This document shows, piece by piece, positions 49,423 through 58,693 of a stretch of 64,000 nt of DNA (positions within the stretch are counted from its first letter, which is position 1; the number at the start of each line of letters is the position of its first letter). Location: positions 1 through 64,000 of the forward strand of contig JAFQGK010000015.1 of NCBI GenBank assembly GCA_017398335.1, written 5' to 3'. The notes under the pieces are model-generated. The model saw nothing but the letters and a program-made list of their open reading frames with translations. It had not been told where the DNA came from and searched no databases. The DNA is from Bacteroidales bacterium. Lineage in GTDB: Bacteria; Bacteroidota; Bacteroidia; Bacteroidales; UBA932. Both the position numbers and the translations under genes were made by a program.

Positions 49423-51231
49423 ATGCAGGATATCAGAAACATCGCTATCATCGCCCATGTCGATCATGGTAAGACGACACTTGTGGACAGGATGATTTAT
49501 CAGGCGCGTCAGGCGCGTGAGCAGGAGAAGCTGGGAGAGCTGATCCTTGACAATAATGACCTCGAGAGAGAAAGAGGTATCACGATTCTCGCAAAGAACG
49601 TATCTGTAGTGTATAAAGGGGTGAAAATCAATGTGATCGACACTCCGGGCCATAGTGATTTCGGTGGTGAAGTGGAGCGTGTCCTTAATATGGCTGATGG
49701 AGTCATCCTTCTTGTGGATGCATTCGAGGGATGTATGCCTCAGACAAGATTCGTGCTTCAGAAAGCCATTGAGATGGGCAAGAAGCCGGTGCTTGTCATC
49801 AACAAGGTGGATAAGCTCAACTGCCGTCCGGAAGAAGTGCAGGAGGAGGTCTTTGACCTCATGTTCTCTTTGGGTGCTACTGAGGACCAGCTTGATTTCC
49901 GTACCGTATACGGAAGTGCCAAGCAGGGATGGATGTCGCATGACTGGAAGCAGCCTACAAATGATATAACAGCGCTCCTGGATACTATTCTTGAGGTTAT
50001 CCCTTCTCCTGAGATTGTGGAAGGAACTCCTCAGATGCTGATCTCATCATTGGAGTATTCTCCATACGTAGGCCGAATCGCTGTCGGTCGCGTGACCAGA
50101 GGAAGCCTTCAGGCAGGAATGAACATAACTCTCTGCAAGAGATATGACATACAGCAGAAGCAGAAGATCAAGGAGCTTATGATATTCGACGGTCTCGGAA
50201 AATCAAAGACTGACGAGGTTCAGTGTGGTGATATCTGTGCTGTAGTAGGTCTTGAGGGCTTCGAGATTGGAGATACGATCGCAGACTTTGAGAATCCGGA
50301 GGCTCTTCCTCCGATCGAAGTAGATGAGCCTACGATGAGCATGCTCTTCTGTATCAATAATTCACCGTTCTTCGGAAAGGAAGGAAAGTTCGTGACTTCA
50401 CGCCACCTCAAGGAGCGTCTTGAGAAGGAGCTCGAGAAGAATCTTGCTCTCAGGGTGAAACCGGGCCCTAATGCCGATTCTTTCGTTGTATATGGTCGTG
50501 GTGTCCTTCATCTTTCAGTGCTCATCGAGACAATGCGTCGCGAAGGTTTCGAGCTTCAGGTAGGACAGCCTAAGGTGCTTGACAAGGTAATCGGAGGTCA
50601 GCGCTGTGAGCCTATCGAGATGCTTACAATCGATCTTCCGGAGGAGTTTGTCGGCAGGGCGATCGAGATGGTTACCCGCAGGAAAGGTGCCTTGATCCAG
50701 ATGGAAGGCAGGGGGGACAGGACCCATCTTGAGTTCGATATCCCTTCACGCGGCCTTATGGGATTGAGAAGCAACCTGCTTACGGCGACCCAGGGAGAGG
50801 CTGTAGTCGCTCACCGTCTTAAGGGATACGAGCCTTATAAGGGTGATATCGAGCGCCGTACGAATGGTTCTCTCGTGTCGTTGGAGACCGGTCTGTCCGT
50901 GGCATATTCTATGGACAAGCTTCAGGACCGCGGACGTTTCTTCATCGAACCCGGAGTGGAAATATACGAGGGTCAGGTGGTAGGAGAGCACACCCGCGAC
51001 CGCGATCTCAACATCAATATATGCAAGACCAAGAAACTGACAAACATGCGTGCTTCCGGCAGCGATGACAAGGTTATGCTCCCTCCTCCTGTAGTCTTTT
51101 CTCTGGAAGAGGCTCTCGAGTATATCCAGGAAGATGAGCTTGTCGAGGTTACTCCGAAGTCTATGCGTTTAAGGAAGATTATCCTCAATGAACTTGAGCG
51201 CAAAAGAAAAAGTTCGGATATAAATTGCTAA
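49423..51231 (+). CDS. typA: Translational GTPase TypA/BipA
   Basis: A 602-residue translation-factor GTPase of normal length. The G domain has AHVDHGKTTLVDRM (G1), RGITI (G2), DTPGHSDFGGEVERV (G3) and INKVDK (G4), followed by domain II, EF-G-like domain III and the C-terminal BipA-specific domain with MVTRRKGALIQMEGRGDR and NMRASGSDDKVMLPPP. BipA acts on the ribosome under stress and during assembly. It is divergent from guaA, and DUF177 follows after 51 nt with its own promoter. Confidence 0.96.
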   Translation: MQDIRNIAIIAHVDHGKTTLVDRMIYQARQAREQEKLGELILDNNDLERERGITILAKNVSVVYKGVKINVIDTPGHSDFGGEVERVLNMADGVILLVDAFEGCMPQTRFVLQKAIEMGKKPVLVINKVDKLNCRPEEVQEEVFDLMFSLGATEDQLDFRTVYGSAKQGWMSHDWKQPTNDITALLDTILEVIPSPEIVEGTPQMLISSLEYSPYVGRIAVGRVTRGSLQAGMNITLCKRYDIQQKQKIKELMIFDGLGKSKTDEVQCGDICAVVGLEGFEIGDTIADFENPEALPPIEVDEPTMSMLFCINNSPFFGKEGKFVTSRHLKERLEKELEKNLALRVKPGPNADSFVVYGRGVLHLSVLIETMRREGFELQVGQPKVLDKVIGGQRCEPIEMLTIDLPEEFVGRAIEMVTRRKGALIQMEGRGDRTHLEFDIPSRGLMGLRSNLLTATQGEAVVAHRLKGYEPYKGDIERRTNGSLVSLETGLSVAYSMDKLQDRGRFFIEPGVEIYEGQVVGEHTRDRDLNINICKTKKLTNMRASGSDDKVMLPPPVVFSLEEALEYIQEDELVEVTPKSMRLRKIILNELERKRKSSDINC

Positions 51232-51255
51232 TAACAAAAGTTTTTGTTACCTTTG
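51225..51255 (+). promoter_or_regulatory. promoter of yceD-rpmF
   Basis: TTG at 51225-51227 (inside the end of typA), 20 nt, then TACCTTTG at 51248-51255. The gene start at 51283 is 27 nt downstream. Confidence 0.7.
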
Positions 51256-51282
51256 CGGGCTCAATTCTATTTACGGGTCGGA

Positions 51283-51810
51283 ATGAACGATAAATTTATA
51301 ATACCTTTAAATGGATTGACTGCTGGAGAAAACCGTTTTTCCTGGCAGGTTGGCAAGGAGTTCTTCGAAAGTTTTGAAAACACTGAAGTTCTTGATGCTC
51401 AATTGGATATTGATGCTTCAGTCGAGAAATCCGGACGATATGTCGGAGTGGATTGTGGTGTGGAAGGAAGGCTTGTGGTCGAGTGTGACAGATGTCTTGA
51501 AGACCTTGAGATGCCGGTCGATGTGAAGATAAGCCTAAGTGTGAAATTCGGCGAAGCTGACTCATCTGATGAGATGCAGGAAGGAGAAAGGGAAGTTATT
51601 TTCATCCCGGTCGAGAATACGGAGCTTGATATGGCTCAGATAGTATACGACTATGTGTGTACTTCTCTTCCGCTCCAGAAGACCCATGCTCCCGGGGAGT
51701 GTAATCCGGAGGCGATGAAGTACTTCGGTACTGACGGGCAGGAATCTTCCGGAAATGCAGTCGAGGCGGATAACCCTTTTGCTGCCCTCAAGGATATGTT
51801 CAGACAGTGA
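51283..51810 (+). CDS. yceD: DUF177/YceD family protein
   Basis: A 175-residue acidic protein from the ATG at 51283, the DUF177 (YceD) type, with VECDRCLEDLEMPVDVKI and the distal YVCTSLPLQKTHAPGEC segment; paired cysteines suggest a metal or disulfide site. YceD proteins are linked to 23S rRNA and large-subunit assembly, and the gene is typically placed right before rpmF, as here (44 nt). The extended frame from 51244 is rejected because it covers the promoter. Confidence 0.9.
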   Translation: MNDKFIIPLNGLTAGENRFSWQVGKEFFESFENTEVLDAQLDIDASVEKSGRYVGVDCGVEGRLVVECDRCLEDLEMPVDVKISLSVKFGEADSSDEMQEGEREVIFIPVENTELDMAQIVYDYVCTSLPLQKTHAPGECNPEAMKYFGTDGQESSGNAVEADNPFAALKDMFRQ

Positions 51811-51854
51811 CTTTCGGGAGAAATTGATAATTAATAATTTAAAAATATAGAACA

Positions 51855-52037
51855 ATGGCACATCCAAAACACAAAGTCTCTAAGCAGAGACGTGACAAAA
51901 GAAGAACACATGACGTGGCAGTAGTACCTACTCTCGCGACTTGTTCAAACTGCGGTGCAACTATCATGTACCACAGAGTATGCCCAGAGTGTGGCTACTA
52001 CAGAGGTCGTCAGATCATCGAGAAGAAGGCTGAGTAA
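51855..52037 (+). CDS. rpmF: 50S ribosomal protein L32 (bL32)
   Basis: A 60-residue basic protein with the bL32 start MAHPKHKVSKQRRDKRRTHD and a zinc-ribbon of two CxxC pairs (CSNCG and CPECG). Length is normal. It is the usual partner of yceD. tRNA-Arg starts 15 nt after the stop, so it is probably transcribed with it. Confidence 0.97.
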   Translation: MAHPKHKVSKQRRDKRRTHDVAVVPTLATCSNCGATIMYHRVCPECGYYRGRQIIEKKAE

Positions 52038-52052
52038 TCAGTCTCCCGACTC

Positions 52053-52124
52053 GGCCCTGTAGTTCAACGGATAGAATGGAAGTTTCCTAAACTTTAGATA
52101 GCAGTTCGATTCTGCTCGGGGCTA
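52053..52124 (+). tRNA. tRNA-Arg (anticodon CCT)
   Basis: GGCCCTG (52053-52059) pairs with CGGGGCT (52117-52123), with G.T pairs at the first and sixth positions, discriminator A124. The anticodon stem GAAGT/ACTTT encloses TTCCTAA with anticodon CCT. The T-arm is AGCAG-TTCGATT-CTGCT. No CCA. It reads the AGG codon. Confidence 0.9.
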
Positions 52125-52125
52125 C

Positions 52126-52161
52126 AAAAATGGAATTCTGATTACTCAGAATTCCATTTTT
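52126..52161. terminator. terminator after tRNA-Arg
   Basis: A 15-bp perfect stem, AAAAATGGAATTCTG/CAGAATTCCATTTTT, with a 6-nt loop, immediately after the tRNA; ends in a T-run. Confidence 0.92.
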
Positions 52162-52165
52162 GTGT

Positions 52166-52173
52166 TATATTAG
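52166..52173 (+). promoter_or_regulatory. weak promoter -7 box of the surface lipoprotein pair
   Basis: TATATTAG, one mismatch from TAnnTTTG, 25 nt before the gene start at 52199. No clear -33 element. Confidence 0.35.
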
Positions 52174-52198
52174 CACTTGATTTTTAGGAATTGAATAT

Positions 52199-55100
52199 AT
52201 GAAGCTCACTTTCGAAAAACTTCTTCTGTTTACGTCAAGTCTCTTATGTCTGCTTGCATCATGTACCGATGAGATCGTCGGAAGCGCTGAAAATGATGTC
52301 GTCAATCCGGGAAATGTCGCTTCAATGCAGGAGCAGATCAGCTCCATGAAGCTCTCTCTTGAGGATATAGCAGTTGTAAAAGCTGCTATGGATCCCGGGA
52401 CCAAGGATGATCCTGTCATTTCCGATATGGCAGCAAGGTGGGATGGAATAGCAGCAGAGATATGTTCTCATATCTCAGAATATGAACGGTCAGAGGCATG
52501 GTCGGAAATGTCCTGTGCAACCCTTTCTTTGCAGCACCGGCTTGCTGGCATTTCAGGAACTTTCCGTGGATGTCTGGAGAATTCCGATGTGTCGCGGCAG
52601 ATTGAGGACCAGTTGTCCAGCACATTGGATGTATTGGATGAAAGGGCTTCCGGATGGCTCGGGTCAGGATTTGATTGCCTGTATGCGGTTTCCGTGGCGC
52701 AGGCGCGGGTTGAGACTGTCGTGTCTGACCTGGACAAGCATATAGCGTCCCAGAAATATGAAGTATCAAGACTGCTGGATGGGGATCTTCCGGAAGATCT
52801 GATAAGTCAAAGTAAGGAAATGGATTCGACGCTTTCCGGGAATGCCGGCCAAGCGGGTGAACTGACTGTACGCTTGGATTCATTGTATGATGAGGTGCGG
52901 GTCTGCTATGTTCAGATGATAGAGGCATCTTTGGTGCAGCCTGACAAATTCGATTCCGGGAAACTGGAAAAAGTCAATAGGAATGCCTCTGCTGTCCTGA
53001 AGAGTACTGACAATACGCTGACAGATCTGATTCAGAGGGTGGCCGATTGCGAGGCGGCCATCGCTTCAATTCTGGAACGCTTGGAAAAGTTGGAGGAAGA
53101 CGTGGATGCTGTGCTGGGGATGATACAGTCTCTGTCGTTTGTCTCTGTACATTCCGGAGGATCTGCTGTGGCTTATTATGAATTGGCAGAAGATTCGGAT
53201 GGAGATGGCGTGATGGAAAGAAAGCCTGTAACTCCTTTCGAATTGAATTATATCATAACTCCTGCTTCCGCAGCTTCTGCCTTAGTGGATCCGGAACTTT
53301 GGAACAATGGACTGACTGTCAAAGGGTATTATGCCCGGTCCTACCAGTTGTATTCTGCAGAATTTGACTTTTTCAATCTTAAGATTTCAGATGTGACCGC
53401 AGATTCGGAAAGCGGGCTTGTCAAAGTCTGTGTTGACAATGCTTTCGATAATGCTTTCTATTATAATGAGACAGGTGCAAGAGTGGCTCTCTCCATTATT
53501 AGTGGAGCTACAGACATGACTTCCGGCTTTGTCGATGTCGTACCTGTGGATATAAGCAATGATGTATATGTCGAGAGTCTGACTCTGTCGGAATCAGCTA
53601 TACATGTAGTTAAAGGTGAGACGGCACAACTTGCAGCGATAGTGACTCCAGAGGATGCCACAGTGAAGACCTGTACATGGAAATCCTATGATACAGAGGT
53701 GGTTACTGTGGATGCTGCTGGAAAACTGACTGGTGTCAAGGCCGGAGAGACATATGTGGAGGCGACAACGGACGGAACAGATAAGTCGGGTGTAAGGCTC
53801 ACAGCCAGGTGCAAGGTGATAGTGGAAGAGGTGCTTGAAATTCTCGGACCATCTTATGTTGAAGTCGGTTCGACGGCGCAGATGTCTATTGATTGTCCGT
53901 CGTCCATGACTATAGAATCTGCCGTGTGGTCAACATCGAATCAGAATCTTGCTACGGTCACACAAGACGGACTGGTTACGGGAATAGCCGCGGAGTATAA
54001 TGATAAAACCTATTCCTCAATAGATGTGACCTGTGTGGTGAATGGCGAGATAACTCTTGTCGCTGAAATGTTGGTGGTATACGTGCAACCGTCAGGCGTA
54101 ACCCTTTATTCGCTTGGTGATGAGGAAGATAGAGTGGTATTGAAGATAGATGAGACATTCAGTCTTGCCGGACAGATATATCCTTCTGACGTGGATCAGT
54201 CTCAGTATCATCTGAATTACAGGAGTGCTGATGCAAGTGTGGTCAAGGTTGATTATTACACCGGAGATGTCATCCCGTACTCACCGGGAACTACTTATGT
54301 GGAGATCGGAGTGTATGATGAGCAGAACTATTATGCTCCAGGACGCTATGTCAGGAGAATAGTCAGCTTCGATATCGAGCCGTATTGGGTAGAGACAATT
54401 TCACTGCCTTCGTCCACCCAGCTTGAAGTCGGGGTGATGACGTCTCTTGATGTGGAGTTTACATCTGATGTAAGTGGTGTTCAGCCGACTTATAAGAATG
54501 TTGTGTGGTCGTCGTCAGATGAGACGGTGGCTTCAGTCAACAGAACGACGGGAGAAATTGTCGCAAAGTCTGCCGGTACGGCATATATCAGGGCTACTGC
54601 TTCCGGCCAATGGGCTGTCAGGGGAGGTGGAGAATTGTACGCAGAGTGCTGTCTTACGGTAAGCGAGCCTTCTGTGGCCTTGAATGTCGGCGATTTCTAT
54701 TATTCAGACGGAACATGGTCTTCTGCACTTGACCCTGCCAAGGATGTCATAGGAGTCGTATTTGCCAAGGTGAATTCAACGGTAGCTGACCAGCATGTCG
54801 GAATTGATTGTCCTGAATGTACGCATGGACTCGTTGTGGGACTTCAGGAGTATACATCCTCTTATCGTACAGACAGTTGGAGTATGACCAACCTGCTGGA
54901 GCCATGGCTTTATGAAAACGGTTATCCGCAGTATTCAAATGTCAATGTTCCTGTAGGATATTCCAATACCAAGGGAGTGTTCGCTGCTGAGCAGGCAGAC
55001 AGTTCTATTGATTTCACGGTCTTCGATTGTGTCAGGACATATAGGACGGCTGTACCTGCACCGGCGACAGCAAGTCCTTGGTATCTGCCTTCGTTCAAGG

Positions 55101-55327
55101 AAATGCAGCTGATTTCTGAAAATGTTGCAACGGTGAATGAATCATTGTCAAAGGTTTCCGGAGGAAGGGAGATTTCTGTCGGCGCCAATGCAAAATACTG
55201 GTGCAGTACCTTTGATTACAATGCCTATGGTACAAGGCCGGTGGTAGTGAACGGTTCAGGAAACTGGTACGCCTATGTGCAGCCGGTGTCGACTGTCAAT
55301 CAGGTAAGGGTAGTACTGGCATTCTAA
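52199..55327 (+). CDS. Large surface lipoprotein with coiled-coil and four Ig-like (BIG2) domains
   Basis: A 1042-residue lipoprotein (signal ending LLASC). An N-terminal helical part (about 25-310) closes with a coiled-coil (ASILERLEKLEEDVDAVLG). A beta module (about 315-455) shared with the next gene follows, then four BIG2-like domains (about 458-825: ATVKTCTWKSYDTEVVTVD, SAVWSTSNQNLATVT, a more diverged third, and NVVWSSSDETVASVN). The C-terminal DUF1566-like domain (about 825-1042) contains ASPWYLPSFKEMQLI and KYWCSTFD. It is probably exposed on the cell surface and may bind another molecule. No enzyme motif was found. Confidence 0.75.
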   Translation: MKLTFEKLLLFTSSLLCLLASCTDEIVGSAENDVVNPGNVASMQEQISSMKLSLEDIAVVKAAMDPGTKDDPVISDMAARWDGIAAEICSHISEYERSEAWSEMSCATLSLQHRLAGISGTFRGCLENSDVSRQIEDQLSSTLDVLDERASGWLGSGFDCLYAVSVAQARVETVVSDLDKHIASQKYEVSRLLDGDLPEDLISQSKEMDSTLSGNAGQAGELTVRLDSLYDEVRVCYVQMIEASLVQPDKFDSGKLEKVNRNASAVLKSTDNTLTDLIQRVADCEAAIASILERLEKLEEDVDAVLGMIQSLSFVSVHSGGSAVAYYELAEDSDGDGVMERKPVTPFELNYIITPASAASALVDPELWNNGLTVKGYYARSYQLYSAEFDFFNLKISDVTADSESGLVKVCVDNAFDNAFYYNETGARVALSIISGATDMTSGFVDVVPVDISNDVYVESLTLSESAIHVVKGETAQLAAIVTPEDATVKTCTWKSYDTEVVTVDAAGKLTGVKAGETYVEATTDGTDKSGVRLTARCKVIVEEVLEILGPSYVEVGSTAQMSIDCPSSMTIESAVWSTSNQNLATVTQDGLVTGIAAEYNDKTYSSIDVTCVVNGEITLVAEMLVVYVQPSGVTLYSLGDEEDRVVLKIDETFSLAGQIYPSDVDQSQYHLNYRSADASVVKVDYYTGDVIPYSPGTTYVEIGVYDEQNYYAPGRYVRRIVSFDIEPYWVETISLPSSTQLEVGVMTSLDVEFTSDVSGVQPTYKNVVWSSSDETVASVNRTTGEIVAKSAGTAYIRATASGQWAVRGGGELYAECCLTVSEPSVALNVGDFYYSDGTWSSALDPAKDVIGVVFAKVNSTVADQHVGIDCPECTHGLVVGLQEYTSSYRTDSWSMTNLLEPWLYENGYPQYSNVNVPVGYSNTKGVFAAEQADSSIDFTVFDCVRTYRTAVPAPATASPWYLPSFKEMQLISENVATVNESLSKVSGGREISVGANAKYWCSTFDYNAYGTRPVVVNGSGNWYAYVQPVSTVNQVRVVLAF

Positions 55328-55338
55328 CGGAGATTGAT

Positions 55339-58215
55339 ATGAAGACAATAAGAATATTATGCGTCTGCGCGGTCATCATGCCTCTGCTCCTGTCATGTAA
55401 TCATGATGAGAACGGATTCGATCCGTCTCCGTTCCGTAAGGTAATGCTGACGGCTGTATCCGATGAATCAAGGACTTTTCTTGATGGGAATGCAGTGAAA
55501 TGGGTCGATGAAGATAGGATTGCTCTGGTTTTTTCTGATCCATCAGCTTCCCGCGTTGCAGAACTGTCTGCGGAAATTGAGGGGAATGCGCCTGTTTCAT
55601 CGGCAGTGTTTACAGGTGTGCTGGATGAAGTGGTCAGTGTGGCTGGCGGTTACGATGACAATGGTCTTGCTGTATATCCGTCTGTTGCGGTAAATGAAAG
55701 TGGCAAGATTGATTTCACATTGCCTGATATACAGGTCTCCGACCCGAAGTTCTTTTCTGAAAACAACCTTTCGTCAGCGGCAGTTTCCCTGTCCGATATT
55801 GAAGAGGATGGCAAGGCATATTCATGTTTTCGTAATGCTCTGTCAATTCTCAGGTTTACTCTTTCATCTGAAGTTACCTCCTTCTCATTGACGGGGACAT
55901 GTCCTATGGCAGGAAAAGCGCCTCTGGAAGTCATATACAGCAACGATGATTCAAACGGAAGACTCCGGCTTCTGGAAAATGGCCGGTGGACGGATCCTGA
56001 AAATACCGTGATATTGCAGCCGGAATCAGGAGCGGAGTCCTTTACAGACGGACAGATATGCAATCTTCTTGTATGGCCAGGAGCTCATTCCTCCCTTACA
56101 TTGAAAGTGACTTATGGGGATGGAAGGGTGTACGAAAAGACATCTTCCGGAAGCTTTACTCTGGAGCCGGCCAGATTCTATACTCTTGACTTCGATCCGG
56201 ATTCAGAAGTGCTTCTGTCTGATCTGCAGGAGCGTGTAGGGACGATTGAAGATGTTTTGAAGGATATGGATGACAGCCTGGATGAGATGGGTGGCGTCTT
56301 GTCTCAGATTCAGTCTGTCGTGACGGTTTCAGAATATACTGGTAATATGGCGACTGCACGTTATTCAGTTTTCTCATCCTCTAAGATCAAGGATTGCATC
56401 AGCATCAGTTATCTTGTCCGTCCGGCAGCGATGGCATCTGAAACAGTGGATAAATGTACGGATGTGATGAGTGCCAGAGTCATATGCCGGAGCAGTGAAG
56501 GTGAGGTTCAGTCTGTGCAGCTGCCGGTTGTCGAGGCTGTGCTTGCGGATCCGGATGCCGGTCTTATTACAGTGTCTTACGATGCATCGCAGCTGCCTGA
56601 TAGGTTTTATGATGGTTCGGTGGAAGCGGAACTTGCCCTTCATGTTTCAGACGGAACGACAGACGTGATCTCCGATTTTATCACTCTTGTGCCGAAATTG
56701 GGCCCTGGCGTGGATATAAGAAGGGTAAAGGATATACCTGTCCTTAAAGAGGCAACTATGTCTGTTCCATTCTCTTATTCTCTTGTTTCCGATGATGGCA
56801 ATGTTACTGTTTCAGGAGAGGGAATCGATGAGGATAAGATAAGTCTGGTATATTATGAGGCTTCGAGGACCGGATATCTGTCAGTGCGATTCGGAGCTGA
56901 GGATCTTTCTGCGGTAAAAGTCTTTCTGCATATACATTCCGGAGAGGAAGAGTTCGTTCAGCCTTTGACCTTTGTTGACGGAGGTGTATTCGAAGTAGAG
57001 GATAACGGTGCTGTCGACTATGTCGGAGGAGAGGTGGTCCAGACTGTCACCGCCAATTCGTTCGGCAGTTATTCGTCTATCCTGTCCGGTGGAGGAGATT
57101 GGGTTACTTCATATGGCTCAGGAATATATTCAGTGGCTCCAAATACCGGTATGGCTCAGAGGAGTGCTGAGGTCGTGTATAATATTTCAAATGGCAATGT
57201 AGCGGAGAATGGCTCCATCGTTTATTATAAGTATGTTCCTATCGTGCAGTATGGTACATCTGTTCCATTACAGAGAGGGTATTATGCAGATGGACAGAAG
57301 CTTGTGCTGAATGCCGCATCTCCGTCATATACCCCTCTGAATCTGGTGATCCTCGGTGACGGTTATCAGAAGAAGGACCTTTCAGCAGGAGGACGGTTTG
57401 AGAGGAATGCACGTTCTGTAATGGGTAATTTCTTTGCAGTAGAGCCGTTTAAGAGCTTTGTCGACCGTTTCAATGTGTATATGGTGTCGTATGAGTCTCA
57501 GGATGAAGGTCCGGACCTTATGTCTGACAACATTGAGTGGAATACGTATTTCGGTACTGAATACAAAGGAGGTGGCAATACATATGTCAATTGCAGGGGT
57601 GGCAATTATGACAAGGTGACCGATGTCATCAGGAGTGTTCTGGGTCTGTCTTCTGATGAGGCATATTACAGAACGATCGTAATACTTCTTGTAAACACGT
57701 CGGAGAATCTGGGCTCTACGGCATATCCTCAAAGGACAACGATAGATGTATCTGTTACAGGAGACGGATTTGCGTCGTTTGCGATAGCTATGCTTGCGTC
57801 AGGATCGACCGGTACGGGTGGCCTTGTCAGACACGAGGCAGGAGGACATGCATTCGGTCGTCTTGCAGATGAATATGTCAGCGGAAAAGGGGAGGCAGGC
57901 GCAACAGTCGCTTCAGAACTGGAATCATGGCATTCGAAGGGTTTCTATAGGAATGTATGCACGGATATGGCATATTGGAATGAATTTTCCGGTCTGGAGG
58001 GATATGAGAGTGTCGGTTATTATGAAGGTGCCTGGAGCTATACCAAAGGAGTATATCGCCCTACAGCATCGAGCATTATGCTGAATAACAACGGACAATT
58101 CAATGCTCCGTCAAGACGCGCCATATATGAACGTATCATCAGACAGACCGAAGGATACGATGCATATTCTTTTGCTGGTTTCCTGACTTACGATAAAGTG
58201 AACACCGGGAACTAG
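55339..58215 (+). CDS. Surface lipoprotein with fimbrillin-like, BACON-like and M64 peptidase domains
   Basis: A 958-residue lipoprotein (lipobox LLLSC). Order: fimbrillin-like domain (about 28-285: ESRTFLDGNAVKWVDEDRIALVF), coiled-coil (about 293-325), the beta module shared with the previous gene, a BACON-like domain (about 555-625: YVGGEVVQTVTANSFGSYSS), then an M64 peptidase (about 665-940) with HEAGGHAFGRLADEY (from about 831) and a SIMLNNN Met-turn-like site. M64 includes IgA peptidases and other secreted zinc proteases. It lies 11 nt after the partner lipoprotein. The target is unknown. Confidence 0.82.
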   Translation: MKTIRILCVCAVIMPLLLSCNHDENGFDPSPFRKVMLTAVSDESRTFLDGNAVKWVDEDRIALVFSDPSASRVAELSAEIEGNAPVSSAVFTGVLDEVVSVAGGYDDNGLAVYPSVAVNESGKIDFTLPDIQVSDPKFFSENNLSSAAVSLSDIEEDGKAYSCFRNALSILRFTLSSEVTSFSLTGTCPMAGKAPLEVIYSNDDSNGRLRLLENGRWTDPENTVILQPESGAESFTDGQICNLLVWPGAHSSLTLKVTYGDGRVYEKTSSGSFTLEPARFYTLDFDPDSEVLLSDLQERVGTIEDVLKDMDDSLDEMGGVLSQIQSVVTVSEYTGNMATARYSVFSSSKIKDCISISYLVRPAAMASETVDKCTDVMSARVICRSSEGEVQSVQLPVVEAVLADPDAGLITVSYDASQLPDRFYDGSVEAELALHVSDGTTDVISDFITLVPKLGPGVDIRRVKDIPVLKEATMSVPFSYSLVSDDGNVTVSGEGIDEDKISLVYYEASRTGYLSVRFGAEDLSAVKVFLHIHSGEEEFVQPLTFVDGGVFEVEDNGAVDYVGGEVVQTVTANSFGSYSSILSGGGDWVTSYGSGIYSVAPNTGMAQRSAEVVYNISNGNVAENGSIVYYKYVPIVQYGTSVPLQRGYYADGQKLVLNAASPSYTPLNLVILGDGYQKKDLSAGGRFERNARSVMGNFFAVEPFKSFVDRFNVYMVSYESQDEGPDLMSDNIEWNTYFGTEYKGGGNTYVNCRGGNYDKVTDVIRSVLGLSSDEAYYRTIVILLVNTSENLGSTAYPQRTTIDVSVTGDGFASFAIAMLASGSTGTGGLVRHEAGGHAFGRLADEYVSGKGEAGATVASELESWHSKGFYRNVCTDMAYWNEFSGLEGYESVGYYEGAWSYTKGVYRPTASSIMLNNNGQFNAPSRRAIYERIIRQTEGYDAYSFAGFLTYDKVNTGN

Positions 58216-58227
58216 TACATCTTCATC

Positions 58228-58258
58228 TTTGTCGATTCCCGAATAATTCGTATATTTG
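58228..58258 (+). promoter_or_regulatory. promoter of the ridA operon
   Basis: TTTG at 58228-58231, 19 nt, TATATTTG at 58251-58258. It implies a leader of about 55 nt before 58319. A full-consensus match. Confidence 0.8.
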
Positions 58259-58318
58259 CATTAATATGCGTATGTGTGTGCGCAAGTGTAAATATAATAG
58301 ATTGAAGGTAAATCAGTT

Positions 58319-58693
58319 ATGAAGAAAGTAATAGCAACTCCCGATGCTCCTAAGGCTGTAGGTCCTTATTCTCAGGCAATTGAAGTGAACGGTACACTTT
58401 ATATTTCCGGACAGATTCCTGTAAATCCGGCAGACGGACAGATTCAGGAGGAAATCACTGCTGCCGCTCACCAGTCACTGAAGAATATCGGTGCAATTCT
58501 CAAGGAAGCAGGCATGACGTATGATAATGTCGTTAAGACTACAGTCCTCCTTGCTGATATCGCTGATTTCAAGGCAGTCAACGAAGTGTATGCGGAATAT
58601 TTTACAGGTGACAAGCCAGCAAGAGCATGCTATCAGGCTGCTGCACTTCCGCTTGGAGTCAAGTTGGAGATTGAGGCTATAGCTGTGAAATAA
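58319..58693 (+). CDS. ridA: RidA family enamine/imine deaminase
   Basis: A 124-residue protein of normal RidA length: AVGPYSQAIEVNGTLYISGQIPVNP, KTTVLLADIADFKAVNEVYAEYF and the RACYQAAALPLGVKLEIEAIAV end, with the substrate-binding Arg in PARAC. RidA hydrolyses reactive enamine/imine intermediates such as 2-aminoacrylate. It has its own promoter, and its stop overlaps the start of the next gene by 1 nt. Confidence 0.95.
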   Translation: MKKVIATPDAPKAVGPYSQAIEVNGTLYISGQIPVNPADGQIQEEITAAAHQSLKNIGAILKEAGMTYDNVVKTTVLLADIADFKAVNEVYAEYFTGDKPARACYQAAALPLGVKLEIEAIAVK

